Positions 32,452-41,025 of a stretch of 53,013 nt of DNA are shown here, one piece after another. The DNA is taken from NCBI GenBank assembly GCA_024640465.1, contig JAHEEX010000003.1, positions 1-53,013 of the forward strand, in the 5' to 3' direction. Origin of the DNA: Sphingobacteriales bacterium (GTDB lineage Bacteria; Bacteroidota; Bacteroidia; Chitinophagales; Chitinophagaceae). A model generated the notes under the pieces. It was not told the DNA's origin. It ran no database searches and was given only the letters and a program-made list of their open reading frames with translations. Each line of letters begins with the position of its first letter. Position 1 is the stretch's first letter. Both the position numbers and the translations under genes were made by a program.

Positions 32452-33573
32452 ATGAATAAAATTTTCATTGTCATTGGATTGCTCATGTGCAATTTCATAG
32501 GAATGACACAGGGTCACCCTGATCCGGCAACCCTTGCTATCGGAGCATCCGCACCGGATTTTAAACTGCCTGGAACCGATGGCAGGTACTACAGCCTGGC
32601 TGATTTCAAATCATCACCCATATTGGTCATCATCTTTAGTTGTAATCATTGTCCTACAGCGCAGGCATACGAAAGCCGGATAATCCAACTGGTAAATGAC
32701 TACAAATCAAAAGGGGTAGCCTTTGCCGTTATCTCACCAAACGACCCCAAGGCAATTAACCTCGGGGAACTGGGCTATACAGATATGAGTGATACATTCG
32801 AGGAAATGAAAATCCGGTACAGGGAAAAGGGTTATAATTTTCCTTATCTCTACGATGGTGATACACAGGCCAGCTCACTCAAATACGGACCAATAGCCAC
32901 ACCTCACGCCTTTGTTTTTGATGCTGCCCGGAAATTACAATATGCCGGCCGCATAGATGCTAAAGAGAAACCAGGTACAGGCCAGTCGGAAGATATCCGT
33001 GCTGCATTGGATGCCATGATCGCAGGGAAAATAGTTGCTGTTCCGGTAACAAAAACATTTGGCTGCTCCATCAAATGGGCCTGGAAAAATGAATACAATG
33101 CGAAACTTGCTGCACAATGGGCTGCTTTACCCGTTGATTTGAAAGACCTTGATTTGAAATCGGTGGATGCACTCGTAAAGAATGAAAGCTCCGGCAAACT
33201 CAGGCTTATTAATATATGGGCTACCTGGTGCGGACCATGTGTCCAGGAAATTCCGGAATTCATTACAATCGATCGTATGTATCGGGAAAGGGATTTTGAA
33301 TTCATCACCATTTCCCTTGATCAGCCGGAGAAAAAAGCAAAAGCCCTGGAGCGGCTCAAAAAAATGGAGGCTTCAAATGCTAATTACATTTTTACCGGGG
33401 AAGATAAATATGCACTGATTGAAAAAATTGATCCCAAATGGCAGGGTGCATTGCCATATACTTTACTGGTTGAGCCGGGGGGTAAAATTGTTTATGGTAA
33501 ACAGGGAACGATCAATCCACAGGAGCTCAAAAAAATTATTGTAGAAAACAAAATGATCGGCAGATATTATTGA
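32452..33573 (+). CDS. Exported two-domain redoxin (peroxiredoxin-like plus TlpA-like)
   Basis: This is a protein of 373 residues from ATG 32452. The frame is open from ATG 32413, but the later start gives a clean signal peptide (MNKIFIVIGLLMCNFIGMTQ). Domain 1 (about 30-195) is an AhpC/TSA-redoxin fold with ASAPDFKLPGTDGRYYSLAD and FSCNHCPTAQAYESR, cysteines at about 64 and 67. Domain 2 (about 225-373) is TlpA/ResA-like with the redox motif WCGPC (first Cys about residue 260) in NIWATWCGPCVQEIPEF. Two redox domains in tandem suggest an electron relay or thiol repair role in the cell envelope. It stands alone, after the sus terminator and convergent with the DUF983 gene. A family A-like word (CTGCTAAGAAAGAGGAACGC) lies just upstream. 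The substrate is unknown. Confidence 0.87.
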   Translation: MNKIFIVIGLLMCNFIGMTQGHPDPATLAIGASAPDFKLPGTDGRYYSLADFKSSPILVIIFSCNHCPTAQAYESRIIQLVNDYKSKGVAFAVISPNDPKAINLGELGYTDMSDTFEEMKIRYREKGYNFPYLYDGDTQASSLKYGPIATPHAFVFDAARKLQYAGRIDAKEKPGTGQSEDIRAALDAMIAGKIVAVPVTKTFGCSIKWAWKNEYNAKLAAQWAALPVDLKDLDLKSVDALVKNESSGKLRLINIWATWCGPCVQEIPEFITIDRMYRERDFEFITISLDQPEKKAKALERLKKMEASNANYIFTGEDKYALIEKIDPKWQGALPYTLLVEPGGKIVYGKQGTINPQELKKIIVENKMIGRYY

Positions 33574-33587
33574 ACAGCCGGAGGATA

Positions 33588-33714
33588 GAGGATAGAGGGC
33601 AGAGGAAAGAAATGAACAGCCTGAGGATAAAGGTCATAGGATAATAGCAAATAAAATACTAAAAATTTGTCTTGCTGCATTTCCCCTGCCCTCTATCCTC
33701 TGCCCTCTATCCTC
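33588..33714. repeat. Inverted pair of GAGGATAGAGGGCAG word arrays between convergent genes (family C)
   Basis: GAGGATAGAGGGCAGAGGA at 33588-33606 is exactly repeated in reverse complement at 33696-33714, a perfect 19-base inverted repeat. The right arm ends on the base before the stop codon of the DUF983 gene. Each arm is part of a longer array of 7-base words (GGATAGA, GGGCAGA). A second such pair lies at 49641-49747, also between convergent genes, so a transcription-ending role is plausible. Confidence 0.8.
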
Positions 33715-34170
33715 TTACCAATTATGCTGATGCTCCTTGACCACTCTTTCCGTTGCTTCGATTTTATTGGTTTTCCAATCCGGATCATATTTCACAAACC
33801 AGGAAAGCCATAGACTACGCGACAATCTCATGATAAGAGGTTGCAATAAAACCAAAACAACTGCATTGATACCCATCCACCAGAAAAACCGGGTATCATC
33901 CAGTGAGAATCCAATAATCACCCACCAGGCTATAAAAGAAGCAACACTGAAGGCAACGGTCAACGCATAACTTACATAACCGGTGCCATAATAAAATCCT
34001 GTTTCTATTTCGGTAGGCTGACCGCAAACCGGGCAGTTTTCGTGCATCTTTACCGTATTTTTAAGGTCGTAGGCATTTGAAAATGTAAAAATTTTGCCTG
34101 TCCTGCAACGCGGGCAACGGTTATCCAACGCACTAAGTAAATAATTAGGTCTGTGGTCTGATTTTGACAT
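33715..34170 (-). CDS. DUF983 membrane protein
   Basis: This is a protein of 151 residues from ATG 34170, where MSKSDHRPNYLLSALDNRCP begins. An upstream ATG at 34185 would add five residues. The N-terminus has two CxxC pairs, CPRC and CPVC, forming a likely zinc ribbon (about residues 18-60). Two membrane helices follow (YVSYALTVAFSVASFIAWWV and FWWMGINAVVLVLLQPLIMR) and then a short basic tail. This is the usual plan of DUF983 proteins of Bacteroidota and Proteobacteria, whose function is not established. The gene is convergent with the redoxin gene and lies downstream of murF on the same strand with a 60-base gap, so it could share its transcript. Confidence 0.88.
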   Translation of the reverse strand: MSKSDHRPNYLLSALDNRCPRCRTGKIFTFSNAYDLKNTVKMHENCPVCGQPTEIETGFYYGTGYVSYALTVAFSVASFIAWWVIIGFSLDDTRFFWWMGINAVVLVLLQPLIMRLSRSLWLSWFVKYDPDWKTNKIEATERVVKEHQHNW

Positions 34171-34230
34171 GCAAAAAATTTGCACAAAATTACTGGAATA
34201 AAGCCAGAAGGCGGGTGATAAAAATCACGA

Positions 34231-35511
34231 TTAAAAGGAGTCCATCACCTTCTCCATTTGCATACTGCGCGAACCTTTTACCAGCACGAGTGCCTGATTA
34301 ACCGGGTTTGCTTTAAGCCAGTTGGCTGCTTCTGCAGAAGTATTAAAGAATCGGAAAGGGTGGGGTACCTTTGCAAAATCACCACCAACGAGGATAACAT
34401 CCTGCCAGGTAAACTGTTTTAATAAATTGATTATCTCAGTATGTTCGGCGAGGCTTTCATCGCCCAGTTCCATCATTCCGCCGATCAGGATCATTTTTTT
34501 ATCATGGTGCTGCCGCGCAAAATTTTCAATGGCTGCGCGCATACTGGTTGGGTTGGCATTATATGCATCAAGAATTACCTGGTTTGTTCCTTTCCGCACC
34601 ATTTGTGACCGGCTGTTGGAGGGGCTGTAAAGTTCAATGGCCGAAATGATTGACCTTTTATCAACTGAAAAATATGTACCAACGGTAACGGCTACCAGTA
34701 TATTGGGGAGGTTATAATCGCCAACCAATTGTGTGCGGATCACGGAAGAGCCATTGAGGTCCGTTTGAACTTCCAGGAACGGTTCGCTTTGAATAGCATG
34801 GCCATTATGCTGTGTGCCACTCGTGCCGTATGTAATAATTTCGGGGATGCCTTTACTCATGTCACGCAGGTAATCGTAATCCCACATTACAAAAGCGGTT
34901 CCCTTATTTGCCCGCAGAAAATCATATAATTCTCCTTTTCCTTTACGCACGCCTTCCACTCCGCCAAAGCCTTCCAGGTGTGCTTTTCCGCAATTGGTTA
35001 TGATGCCATGTGTAGGGAGTACGATCCTGCAATAGCTTTCAATCTCTTTCTGGTGGTTTGCGCCCATTTCAATAACCGCCATTTCTGCATCTTTTCGAAT
35101 AGCCAGCATCGTTAGTGGAATGCCGATATGGTTGTTCAGGTTCCCCTGTGTTGTATAGGTTTTGTATTTGGCGGATAAAACCGCGTGTACTAATTCTTTG
35201 GTAGTTGTTTTCCCATTGCTCCCGGTGATGGCAATGAAAGGGATATTAAATTGCTTCCGGTGGTGGAGCGCCAATTGCTGCAGTGTTTCCAGCACATTGT
35301 GTACCATGAATACCCGCCCGTCTGCAATCCCGGTTTCTTCATCTGCCACCACCAGTGCGGCACCCATTTCCAGCGCCTGTTTGGCAAATTGATTGCCATT
35401 GAAATTGGGCCCTTTGAGGGCAAAAAATATTTCTCCTTTGGATATTTTCCTGGTGTCTGTCTGTACCTGCGGATGCTGCAGATATAACTCGTATAGTTTT
35501 TCAATACTCAT
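34231..35511 (-). CDS. murF: UDP-N-acetylmuramoyl-tripeptide--D-alanyl-D-alanine ligase
   Basis: This is a cytoplasmic ligase of 426 residues that adds D-Ala-D-Ala to the UDP-MurNAc-tripeptide in peptidoglycan synthesis. The N-terminal Mur ligase domain (about 1-80) has QTDTRKISKGEIFFALKGPN. The central ATPase domain carries the P-loop ITGSNGKTTTKEL (about 93-105) and LNNHIGIPLTMLAI, VIEMGANHQKEIE. The C-terminal domain (about 300-426) has LDAYNANPTSMRAAIENF and LVKGSRSMQMEKV. The motif set is the usual one for MurF, distinct from MurD/E. A perfect TATATTTG box lies only four bases before the ATG, suggesting a nearly leaderless message. In flavobacteria, murF-like genes can lie near gldJ, and here gldJ is the next gene upstream on the same strand. 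Confidence 0.94.
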   Translation of the reverse strand: MSIEKLYELYLQHPQVQTDTRKISKGEIFFALKGPNFNGNQFAKQALEMGAALVVADEETGIADGRVFMVHNVLETLQQLALHHRKQFNIPFIAITGSNGKTTTKELVHAVLSAKYKTYTTQGNLNNHIGIPLTMLAIRKDAEMAVIEMGANHQKEIESYCRIVLPTHGIITNCGKAHLEGFGGVEGVRKGKGELYDFLRANKGTAFVMWDYDYLRDMSKGIPEIITYGTSGTQHNGHAIQSEPFLEVQTDLNGSSVIRTQLVGDYNLPNILVAVTVGTYFSVDKRSIISAIELYSPSNSRSQMVRKGTNQVILDAYNANPTSMRAAIENFARQHHDKKMILIGGMMELGDESLAEHTEIINLLKQFTWQDVILVGGDFAKVPHPFRFFNTSAEAANWLKANPVNQALVLVKGSRSMQMEKVMDSF

Positions 35512-35515
35512 TTGT

Positions 35516-35523
35516 CAAATATA
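35516..35523 (-). promoter_or_regulatory. Candidate Bacteroidota -7 box upstream of murF
   Basis: The minus strand reads TATATTTG, matching TAnnTTTG, four bases before the murF ATG at 35511. A start about seven bases further on would give a message with essentially no leader. No clear TTTG -33 element was found at the expected distance, so support is partial. Confidence 0.35.
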
Positions 35524-35560
35524 ATATAGAACCGCATTGCGTTCTTTTTTCTTCGCGGTT

Positions 35561-35725
35561 AATGTATTTATTTTTGACTTTCGACTTTCGATTTTCCAAC
35601 TCACCCCCGTCCCCTCTCTTCCAGAGAGGGGTGCCCAGCATATTAACTGCTCTGCGAAACACAGCGTTCTCTATTCTCTGGGATGAATGTATTTATTTTC
35701 GATTTTCGACTTTCGATTTTCCACT
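35561..35725. repeat. Two direct repeats flanking a hairpin segment (TTTCGATTTTCGAC words)
   Basis: AATGTATTTATTTTTGACTT and following TCGACTTTCGATTTTCC (35561-35598) are repeated as AATGTATTTATTTTCGATTT and TCGACTTTCGATTTTCC (35686-35722). Between them lies a perfect hairpin at 35611-35631 (CCCCTCTCT, loop TCC, AGAGAGGGG) and about 50 bases of unassigned sequence. The words are the same as in the permease spacers (5430-5459, 8018-8046, 12908-12941). A family A word (TTCTTCGCGGTTAA) adjoins at 35548-35562. Confidence 0.7.
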
Positions 35726-35726
35726 T

Positions 35727-35757
35727 AAAAAAAAGCCCTCACATTTCTGAGAGGGCC
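35727..35757 (-). terminator. Rho-independent terminator after gldJ
   Basis: On the minus strand GCCCTC, loop of 10 bases, GAGGGC is followed by eight T residues (35734 down to 35727). It is 26 bases after the gldJ stop codon. The plus side also has TTTT after the stem, but no plus-strand gene needs it here. Confidence 0.85.
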
Positions 35758-35782
35758 TTTTCTATGCTGAAAAAACAGTTAT

Positions 35783-37327
35783 TTACTTACGGCTATTTTG
35801 TCTTTGCTTACTGAAATGGTTACCATTTTTGAAACCATTACCTTCCTGGCTGCCTACGCGATCCATTGCGCAACGGAAACCAATCGTGGCACTTGCCTGG
35901 TCTTCTTCCAGGTAGCGACGGGTTGCAGGACCGAGCCAGTATGCACGGTCGTTCCAGCTACCACCTTTGTACACACGAGATTTATCACTGATCAGGGTAG
36001 TCTTACCATAACCATACTGAACCATGGAAGTAGAGTCACCATCACCATAGTTGATTACATTACCGCGCTGATAGTTGCGGCGGTCTTTGCTTTCTTCATT
36101 GGTAACTTCAACCATTTTCACACGGCCGAGGCTGTCTCTTTCAAATTCGCCATTGGCATTTTGATAATTCTTTTTGTACACGTTACCCCTGAATGGATTC
36201 AGATCGTCAACATCCATGTTAGACATTGGGCGATAAACGTCGGCTACCCATTCGTTAACGTTTCCAGACATATTATATAAACCAAATCCGTTAGGGAAGA
36301 AAGCTTCGATCGGTCCAGGAATAGAGGCGTTATCGTTAAGGCCACCAGCGATACCCATGTTATCACCACTACCTCTTTTAAAGTTGGCCAGGAATTTACC
36401 CTGCCAGCTGCCATGACGTGTATCACGCAGGCCGTTCACGTTTTGTGACCATGAGTAAACTTGTTTGTTCATGATCAACTCTTCACCACGCTTACCTTCT
36501 TTGGTTTTAGCTTTGGGGTTTTGGTTGATATAACCAAGGGCGGCATATTCCCATTCTGCTTCAGTTGGAAGGCGATAATCCGGTAACAGGTAACCATCTT
36601 CAAACTTTACATAATTACGCGGCTTGCCGTTTGCATCCATCAAAGGATTTTTCTTGGCGCTTGGCTTGCCAGGGGTAGGAGAATATAAACCCATCAGGTA
36701 AGACTTGGTAGTGAAATTCTCTTCACCCTGTCCCTGAACGGTTTTCAGTTGGTTTTTATTTACATATCCTTTTTCAACAAGGATCAACTCATTCACCCTG
36801 TTGCTTCTCCAAAGGCAGAAGTCGTTAGCCTGTTTCCAGTTTACACCAACTACAGGATAATCATTATAAGATGGATGGCGGAAATAGTATTCAACCAGTG
36901 GTTCGTTGGCGGCAAGTTCACTGCGCCATACAAGCGTATCTGGCTTTGCACCATCAATTACTTTTGCGTATTGAGGATCATCGAAAGCATTTTCCAGCCA
37001 GTAGAGATATTCACGATAATGAATATTGGCTACTTCTGTACGGTCGATGTAGAAAGAAGATACGGTAACCCGGCGAGGAACGTTGTTCCAGTCGCCCATT
37101 ACATCTTCTTCTGCTGCTCCCATGGTAAAGGTACCACCCTGGACAAAAATGAGACCCGGGCCGGTTTTCTGCTCCTTTTCTTTGGAGACATTATAGCCAC
37201 CCATGTTTTTGTCATTGTAGTTCCATCCGGTTACGGTAGATTTCTCTTTTTTGTTCTTGCCGAACATCCCATTCTTACAGGAAGTGAACAGGGCGGCTGC
37301 TGCTAGTACGAATAAAAGGTTTTTCAT
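35783..37327 (-). CDS. gldJ: Gliding motility / type IX secretion lipoprotein GldJ
   Basis: This is a lipoprotein of 514 residues from ATG 37327, where MKNLLFVLAAAALFTSC gives signal and lipobox. The frame extends five codons further to 37342. After a short linker with the GldJ-like TGWNYNDKNMGGYNV, it has a formylglycine-generating-enzyme/sulfatase-modifying fold: GPGLIFVQGGTFTMG at about 60, SFYIDRTEVANIHYREYLYW, YRLPTEAEWEYAALGYIN, MSGNVNEWVADVYRP and VYKGGSWNDRAYWLGP plus TIGFRCAMD. GldJ and GldK share this fold. The N-terminal linker and the porU-porV neighbourhood favour GldJ, which in Flavobacterium johnsoniae is required for gliding and for stability of other Gld proteins and lies beside porU and porV. 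Here it is divergent from porU. It is intact and near normal length. Confidence 0.92.
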   Translation of the reverse strand: MKNLLFVLAAAALFTSCKNGMFGKNKKEKSTVTGWNYNDKNMGGYNVSKEKEQKTGPGLIFVQGGTFTMGAAEEDVMGDWNNVPRRVTVSSFYIDRTEVANIHYREYLYWLENAFDDPQYAKVIDGAKPDTLVWRSELAANEPLVEYYFRHPSYNDYPVVGVNWKQANDFCLWRSNRVNELILVEKGYVNKNQLKTVQGQGEENFTTKSYLMGLYSPTPGKPSAKKNPLMDANGKPRNYVKFEDGYLLPDYRLPTEAEWEYAALGYINQNPKAKTKEGKRGEELIMNKQVYSWSQNVNGLRDTRHGSWQGKFLANFKRGSGDNMGIAGGLNDNASIPGPIEAFFPNGFGLYNMSGNVNEWVADVYRPMSNMDVDDLNPFRGNVYKKNYQNANGEFERDSLGRVKMVEVTNEESKDRRNYQRGNVINYGDGDSTSMVQYGYGKTTLISDKSRVYKGGSWNDRAYWLGPATRRYLEEDQASATIGFRCAMDRVGSQEGNGFKNGNHFSKQRQNSRK

Positions 37328-37486
37328 GCTCAAAGTTTGCATTTTGCTGGATTTAGCTAATTGAAAACGGATAGCTCATTTAAATATTGTACTTATACCC
37401 ACTAAGTTGGGTTCCAGAAATGCGAATTTATGCGTTTTAATGGATTTGATATCCCTTTAATACCCACAATTATGTTTACTAAATGC

Positions 37487-37494
37487 TAATTTTG
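37487..37494 (+). promoter_or_regulatory. Candidate -7 box upstream of porU
   Basis: TAATTTTG matches TAnnTTTG and lies 16 bases before the porU ATG, in the divergent gldJ-porU region. A convincing -33 element was not found, so this is a weak call. Confidence 0.3.
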
Positions 37495-37510
37495 AAGGGA
37501 TTGTTCCAGG

Positions 37511-40500
37511 ATGAAAAGATGTTTCTGCATTTTTTTAGGGGCACTGCTGATACTGGAAGCGGCAGCACAAAGGACCTATACCGATAATTCCGTACTCTCC
37601 TCCGGGGCATGGTACCGGCTTGCCATTACGCAACCCGGTGTGTATAAAATTGACGCAGCTTTTCTCGCAAACCTGGGTATAACCGTTCCGGTTAGTTCAT
37701 CATCGATCAGGCTTTTTGGTAATGGCGGCAAGATGCTCCCGGAGAATAATGGCGTTTCCCGTCCCGATGACCTCCTTGAAAATGCTATCCAGGTGGAAGA
37801 TGGAGGCGATGGGAATTTCGGTGGCAGTGATTATTTCCTTTTTTATGCTGATGGTCCAGATGATTGGGTCAAAGACACAGTGAATAAAAACTTCTCCCAT
37901 CAAAAGAACCTTTATTCAGATGAATCATATTATTATATAACCATTAGCGGATCTGGTAAGAGGATCCCGGTGCAAAATCCACAGGCTCCCGGGGCTGTCA
38001 TCATTGAAAACTTTGATGAACATTATTATTATGAACTGGATACCATAAACTTTCTTTCAAGTGGTAAACAATGGTATGGGGAGGAGTTCAGCGCCAATCC
38101 GGGTCGGGTTGCCAGTCGCGATTTTACCATCAATCTTCCGGGACTCCTGGTAAATACTCCCGTAACCGTTACCAGTGATGTTATTGGAAGGAGTGTTGGC
38201 CAGGGTAGTCGTTTTGACGTTCGCCTGAATAATATTCCGCTGTATCAGCATGTGCTGCAGCCACTACCTGGTGTATTATATGAACCGGTTGCTACCACCA
38301 GTCAACTCAGCACCACGATCAATCTTTCCGAAGCCAGGTTGCTGTTGAATTTCACGTTCACACCAGGTAGTGTAAACAGTCAGGGATGGCTAAACTGGTT
38401 CGAGATTTTTTGTACCCGCGACCTGAGCCTTAACGGAATTAATCAATTACAGTTCCGTCACTGGGGCAGTGTTTCGCCAGGCAACAGGGCGGAATTTATC
38501 GTAAAAAATGCAAACCAGGGAACGCGTATCTGGGAAGTCACTGATCCCCGTCAACCCGTTTCCATGGCTCTTCAAAATGGAACAGCAGACAGTCGTTTTC
38601 GGAATGATTGTTCAAGGCTCCGGGAGTATATCGCATTCACAGGTAATGGCTTTTTGCTACCCCGGCCATTGGGCCGGATATCCAACCAGAACCTGCACCG
38701 GCCAGTAAATGCCGGGATGATCATTATTACAACGGCTGCTTTTTTAGGAGAAGCAAAAAGACTGGCGGATCATCACCTTCAACGGGAAAACCTCGTAAGT
38801 TATATCGCAGACATTATCCAGGTTTACCAGGAGTTTTCTTCCGGGAGCCCAGATCCTACCGCGATTCGTGATTATGTGAAAATGTTTTACGACAGGGCGG
38901 GGGTGGACTCCACCCGCAGGCCAAGATACCTGCTGCTTTTTGGCGATGCATCATTTGATTATAAGAACCGCGTTTCCGGAAATACAAACCTGGTGCCTGC
39001 ATATCAGGGCCCTTTTTCACTGGACCCATTAACAACCTTTACATCTGATGATTATTACGGTTTCCTGGATGATGGAGATGATATAAATACATTGATCCCG
39101 CAAAGCTACCTCGACATTGGCATTGGCCGGATTCCCGCAGAAACCCCGGCCGAAGCAAAGATCATTACGGATAAAATCATTCGGTATCATAATGCTTCGT
39201 CATTAGGTCCCTGGAGGAATCAACTCAGTTTTGTTGCAGATGATGAGGATCAGAATATCCACCTGAATGATGCTGAGTTGCATACCGGATTATTATCAAC
39301 CATTGCGCCGGAATGGAACCAGCAGAAGACTTACCTCGATGCATTCAGGCAAGAGAGCGGCACGGGAGGAAGCCGGTATCCCCAGGTGAATGAATCAATC
39401 AACAGCCGCATTTTCACCGGAACCCTGATCTGGAATTACAGCGGACATGGCGGCAATAAGAGGCTTGCGCAGGAGGCCATACTGGACGAAGAAATGGTCA
39501 ACAGCTGGCGAAATGAAAATAAGTTACCGCTTTTTATTACCGCCACCTGTGATTTTGCACCATATGATAATCCCCTTACAAAGTCGATAGGAGAAAAGAT
39601 ATTGCTTGGTCAAAGTTCCGGGGGTATTGCACTCATGACCACCACAAGGTTGGTATTTGCATTCAGTAACAGGGTGATCAATAATAATTATCTCCGTTTT
39701 GCCATGCAGAGGCAAGCCAATGGTCAGTATCTGTCATTGGGAGATGCCGTAAAACAAACCAAAAATTTTACTTATCAGAATTCAGGAGATGTGATCAATA
39801 ACCGGAAATTCACGCTGCTAGGCGATCCGGCATTGACCCTCGGGTTTCCTTCGGCCAGTGTGCGCACTGTGTCAATAAATGGCAAGCCTGCCAACGCATT
39901 CACCGATACCATAAAAGCCCTCAACAGGTATACCATAAGTGGCGAGGTTACAGATCTGAATGGCATCCTCCTCAGTAATTTTAATGGCTCCATTTATCCT
40001 TCTATATATGATAAAGAGCAATCGGTTTCAACCCTTGCAAATGATCCCGGCAGCAGCGTAACAAGTTTCAGGGTACAGCAGAACCTATTATATAATGGTA
40101 AAATCAAAGTGGTGAATGGGAAGTTCAGCTACACTTTTATTGTTCCGAAAGATATCAATTACCAGCCTGGCAAGGGCAGGATCAGTTACTACGGTGATGA
40201 TGGCATTAAAGAAGCCAATGGATTGAATACGGATCTGTTGATCGGTGGATTAGGCAATGAAGTGAAGGATGACGGAGATGGGCCGGCCATGAAAGCTTTT
40301 TTAAATGATGAAAAATTTGTGAATGGCGGACTCACCAACGAAACCCCTGTTTTGATCATTAAATTAACCGATTCGTCCGGGATCAACACAGTTGGCACGG
40401 GAATTGGTCATAACCTGACCGCTGTAGTAGATGACAATACCCGCGAAACCTTCATCCTGAATGATTTTTATGAGGCAGAGCAGGATAGTTATCAGTCGGG

Positions 40501-40930
40501 CAAAGTACGTTTTCAGCTGCCTAAACTGGAAGAAGGATTTCACCGTATTTCCATTAAGGCCTGGGATGTTTTTAATAATTCGAGTGAATACCTGTTGGAA
40601 TGCCAGGTAGTGAAGAAAGAAGAGTTGTCTATTAAACATGTATTAAATTATCCTAATCCGTTCACAACCCGCACGCAGTTTTGGTTTGAGCATAACCGCC
40701 CGGGAGAGGAACTTCAGGTAACCGTACAGGTAATGACCATCAGTGGTAAACTGGTGAAAACCATTGCAAAAACAATAAAAAGCGACGGAAATCGTTCAAG
40801 TGAGATAGAATGGGATGGTAGAGATGATTATGGCGGAAAGCTCGGCAGGGGGGTATATATCTACCGGCTCAGGGTACGAAGTGGGGATGGTAAAGTGCAG
40901 GAAAAATTAGAAAAGTTGTTGATTTTATAG
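37511..40930 (+). CDS. porU: Type IX secretion system sortase PorU
   Basis: This is a surface protease of 1139 residues that removes the C-terminal sorting domain from T9SS cargo and links cargo to anionic lipopolysaccharide. The signal peptide is CIFLGALLILEAAA. The N-terminal beta region (about 20-390) starts with the PorU-like SGAWYRLAITQPGVYKID. The gingipain-type C25 domain (about 400-790) shows LLLFGDASFDYKNRV, DIGIGRIPAETPAEA, catalytic His646 in NYSGHGGNK and catalytic Cys680 in ITATCDFAPYDNP. The end (about 1045-1139, LNYPNPFTTRTQFWFEHNRP ... GVYIYRLRVRS) is itself CTD-like, as known for PorU. porV follows 95 bases downstream. It should act on the GH13 enzyme encoded at 22609-25518, whose tail is a sorting domain. 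Confidence 0.95.
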   Translation: MKRCFCIFLGALLILEAAAQRTYTDNSVLSSGAWYRLAITQPGVYKIDAAFLANLGITVPVSSSSIRLFGNGGKMLPENNGVSRPDDLLENAIQVEDGGDGNFGGSDYFLFYADGPDDWVKDTVNKNFSHQKNLYSDESYYYITISGSGKRIPVQNPQAPGAVIIENFDEHYYYELDTINFLSSGKQWYGEEFSANPGRVASRDFTINLPGLLVNTPVTVTSDVIGRSVGQGSRFDVRLNNIPLYQHVLQPLPGVLYEPVATTSQLSTTINLSEARLLLNFTFTPGSVNSQGWLNWFEIFCTRDLSLNGINQLQFRHWGSVSPGNRAEFIVKNANQGTRIWEVTDPRQPVSMALQNGTADSRFRNDCSRLREYIAFTGNGFLLPRPLGRISNQNLHRPVNAGMIIITTAAFLGEAKRLADHHLQRENLVSYIADIIQVYQEFSSGSPDPTAIRDYVKMFYDRAGVDSTRRPRYLLLFGDASFDYKNRVSGNTNLVPAYQGPFSLDPLTTFTSDDYYGFLDDGDDINTLIPQSYLDIGIGRIPAETPAEAKIITDKIIRYHNASSLGPWRNQLSFVADDEDQNIHLNDAELHTGLLSTIAPEWNQQKTYLDAFRQESGTGGSRYPQVNESINSRIFTGTLIWNYSGHGGNKRLAQEAILDEEMVNSWRNENKLPLFITATCDFAPYDNPLTKSIGEKILLGQSSGGIALMTTTRLVFAFSNRVINNNYLRFAMQRQANGQYLSLGDAVKQTKNFTYQNSGDVINNRKFTLLGDPALTLGFPSASVRTVSINGKPANAFTDTIKALNRYTISGEVTDLNGILLSNFNGSIYPSIYDKEQSVSTLANDPGSSVTSFRVQQNLLYNGKIKVVNGKFSYTFIVPKDINYQPGKGRISYYGDDGIKEANGLNTDLLIGGLGNEVKDDGDGPAMKAFLNDEKFVNGGLTNETPVLIIKLTDSSGINTVGTGIGHNLTAVVDDNTRETFILNDFYEAEQDSYQSGKVRFQLPKLEEGFHRISIKAWDVFNNSSEYLLECQVVKKEELSIKHVLNYPNPFTTRTQFWFEHNRPGEELQVTVQVMTISGKLVKTIAKTIKSDGNRSSEIEWDGRDDYGGKLGRGVYIYRLRVRSGDGKVQEKLEKLLIL

Positions 40931-41025
40931 CAGTTACATTAAAAATTGTATTTTTAGCTCCCCAAAACGAATTGATGGCATAGACTTCTACCCAATATTT
41001 TATACTAATAGCCAAACACCTTTTC

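Noticed and set aside
35798-37306. Plus-strand ORFs of 160 and 185 codons opposite gldJ
   Set aside because: GldJ has a lipobox and all FGE-fold motifs over this stretch, so the antisense frames are shadows.
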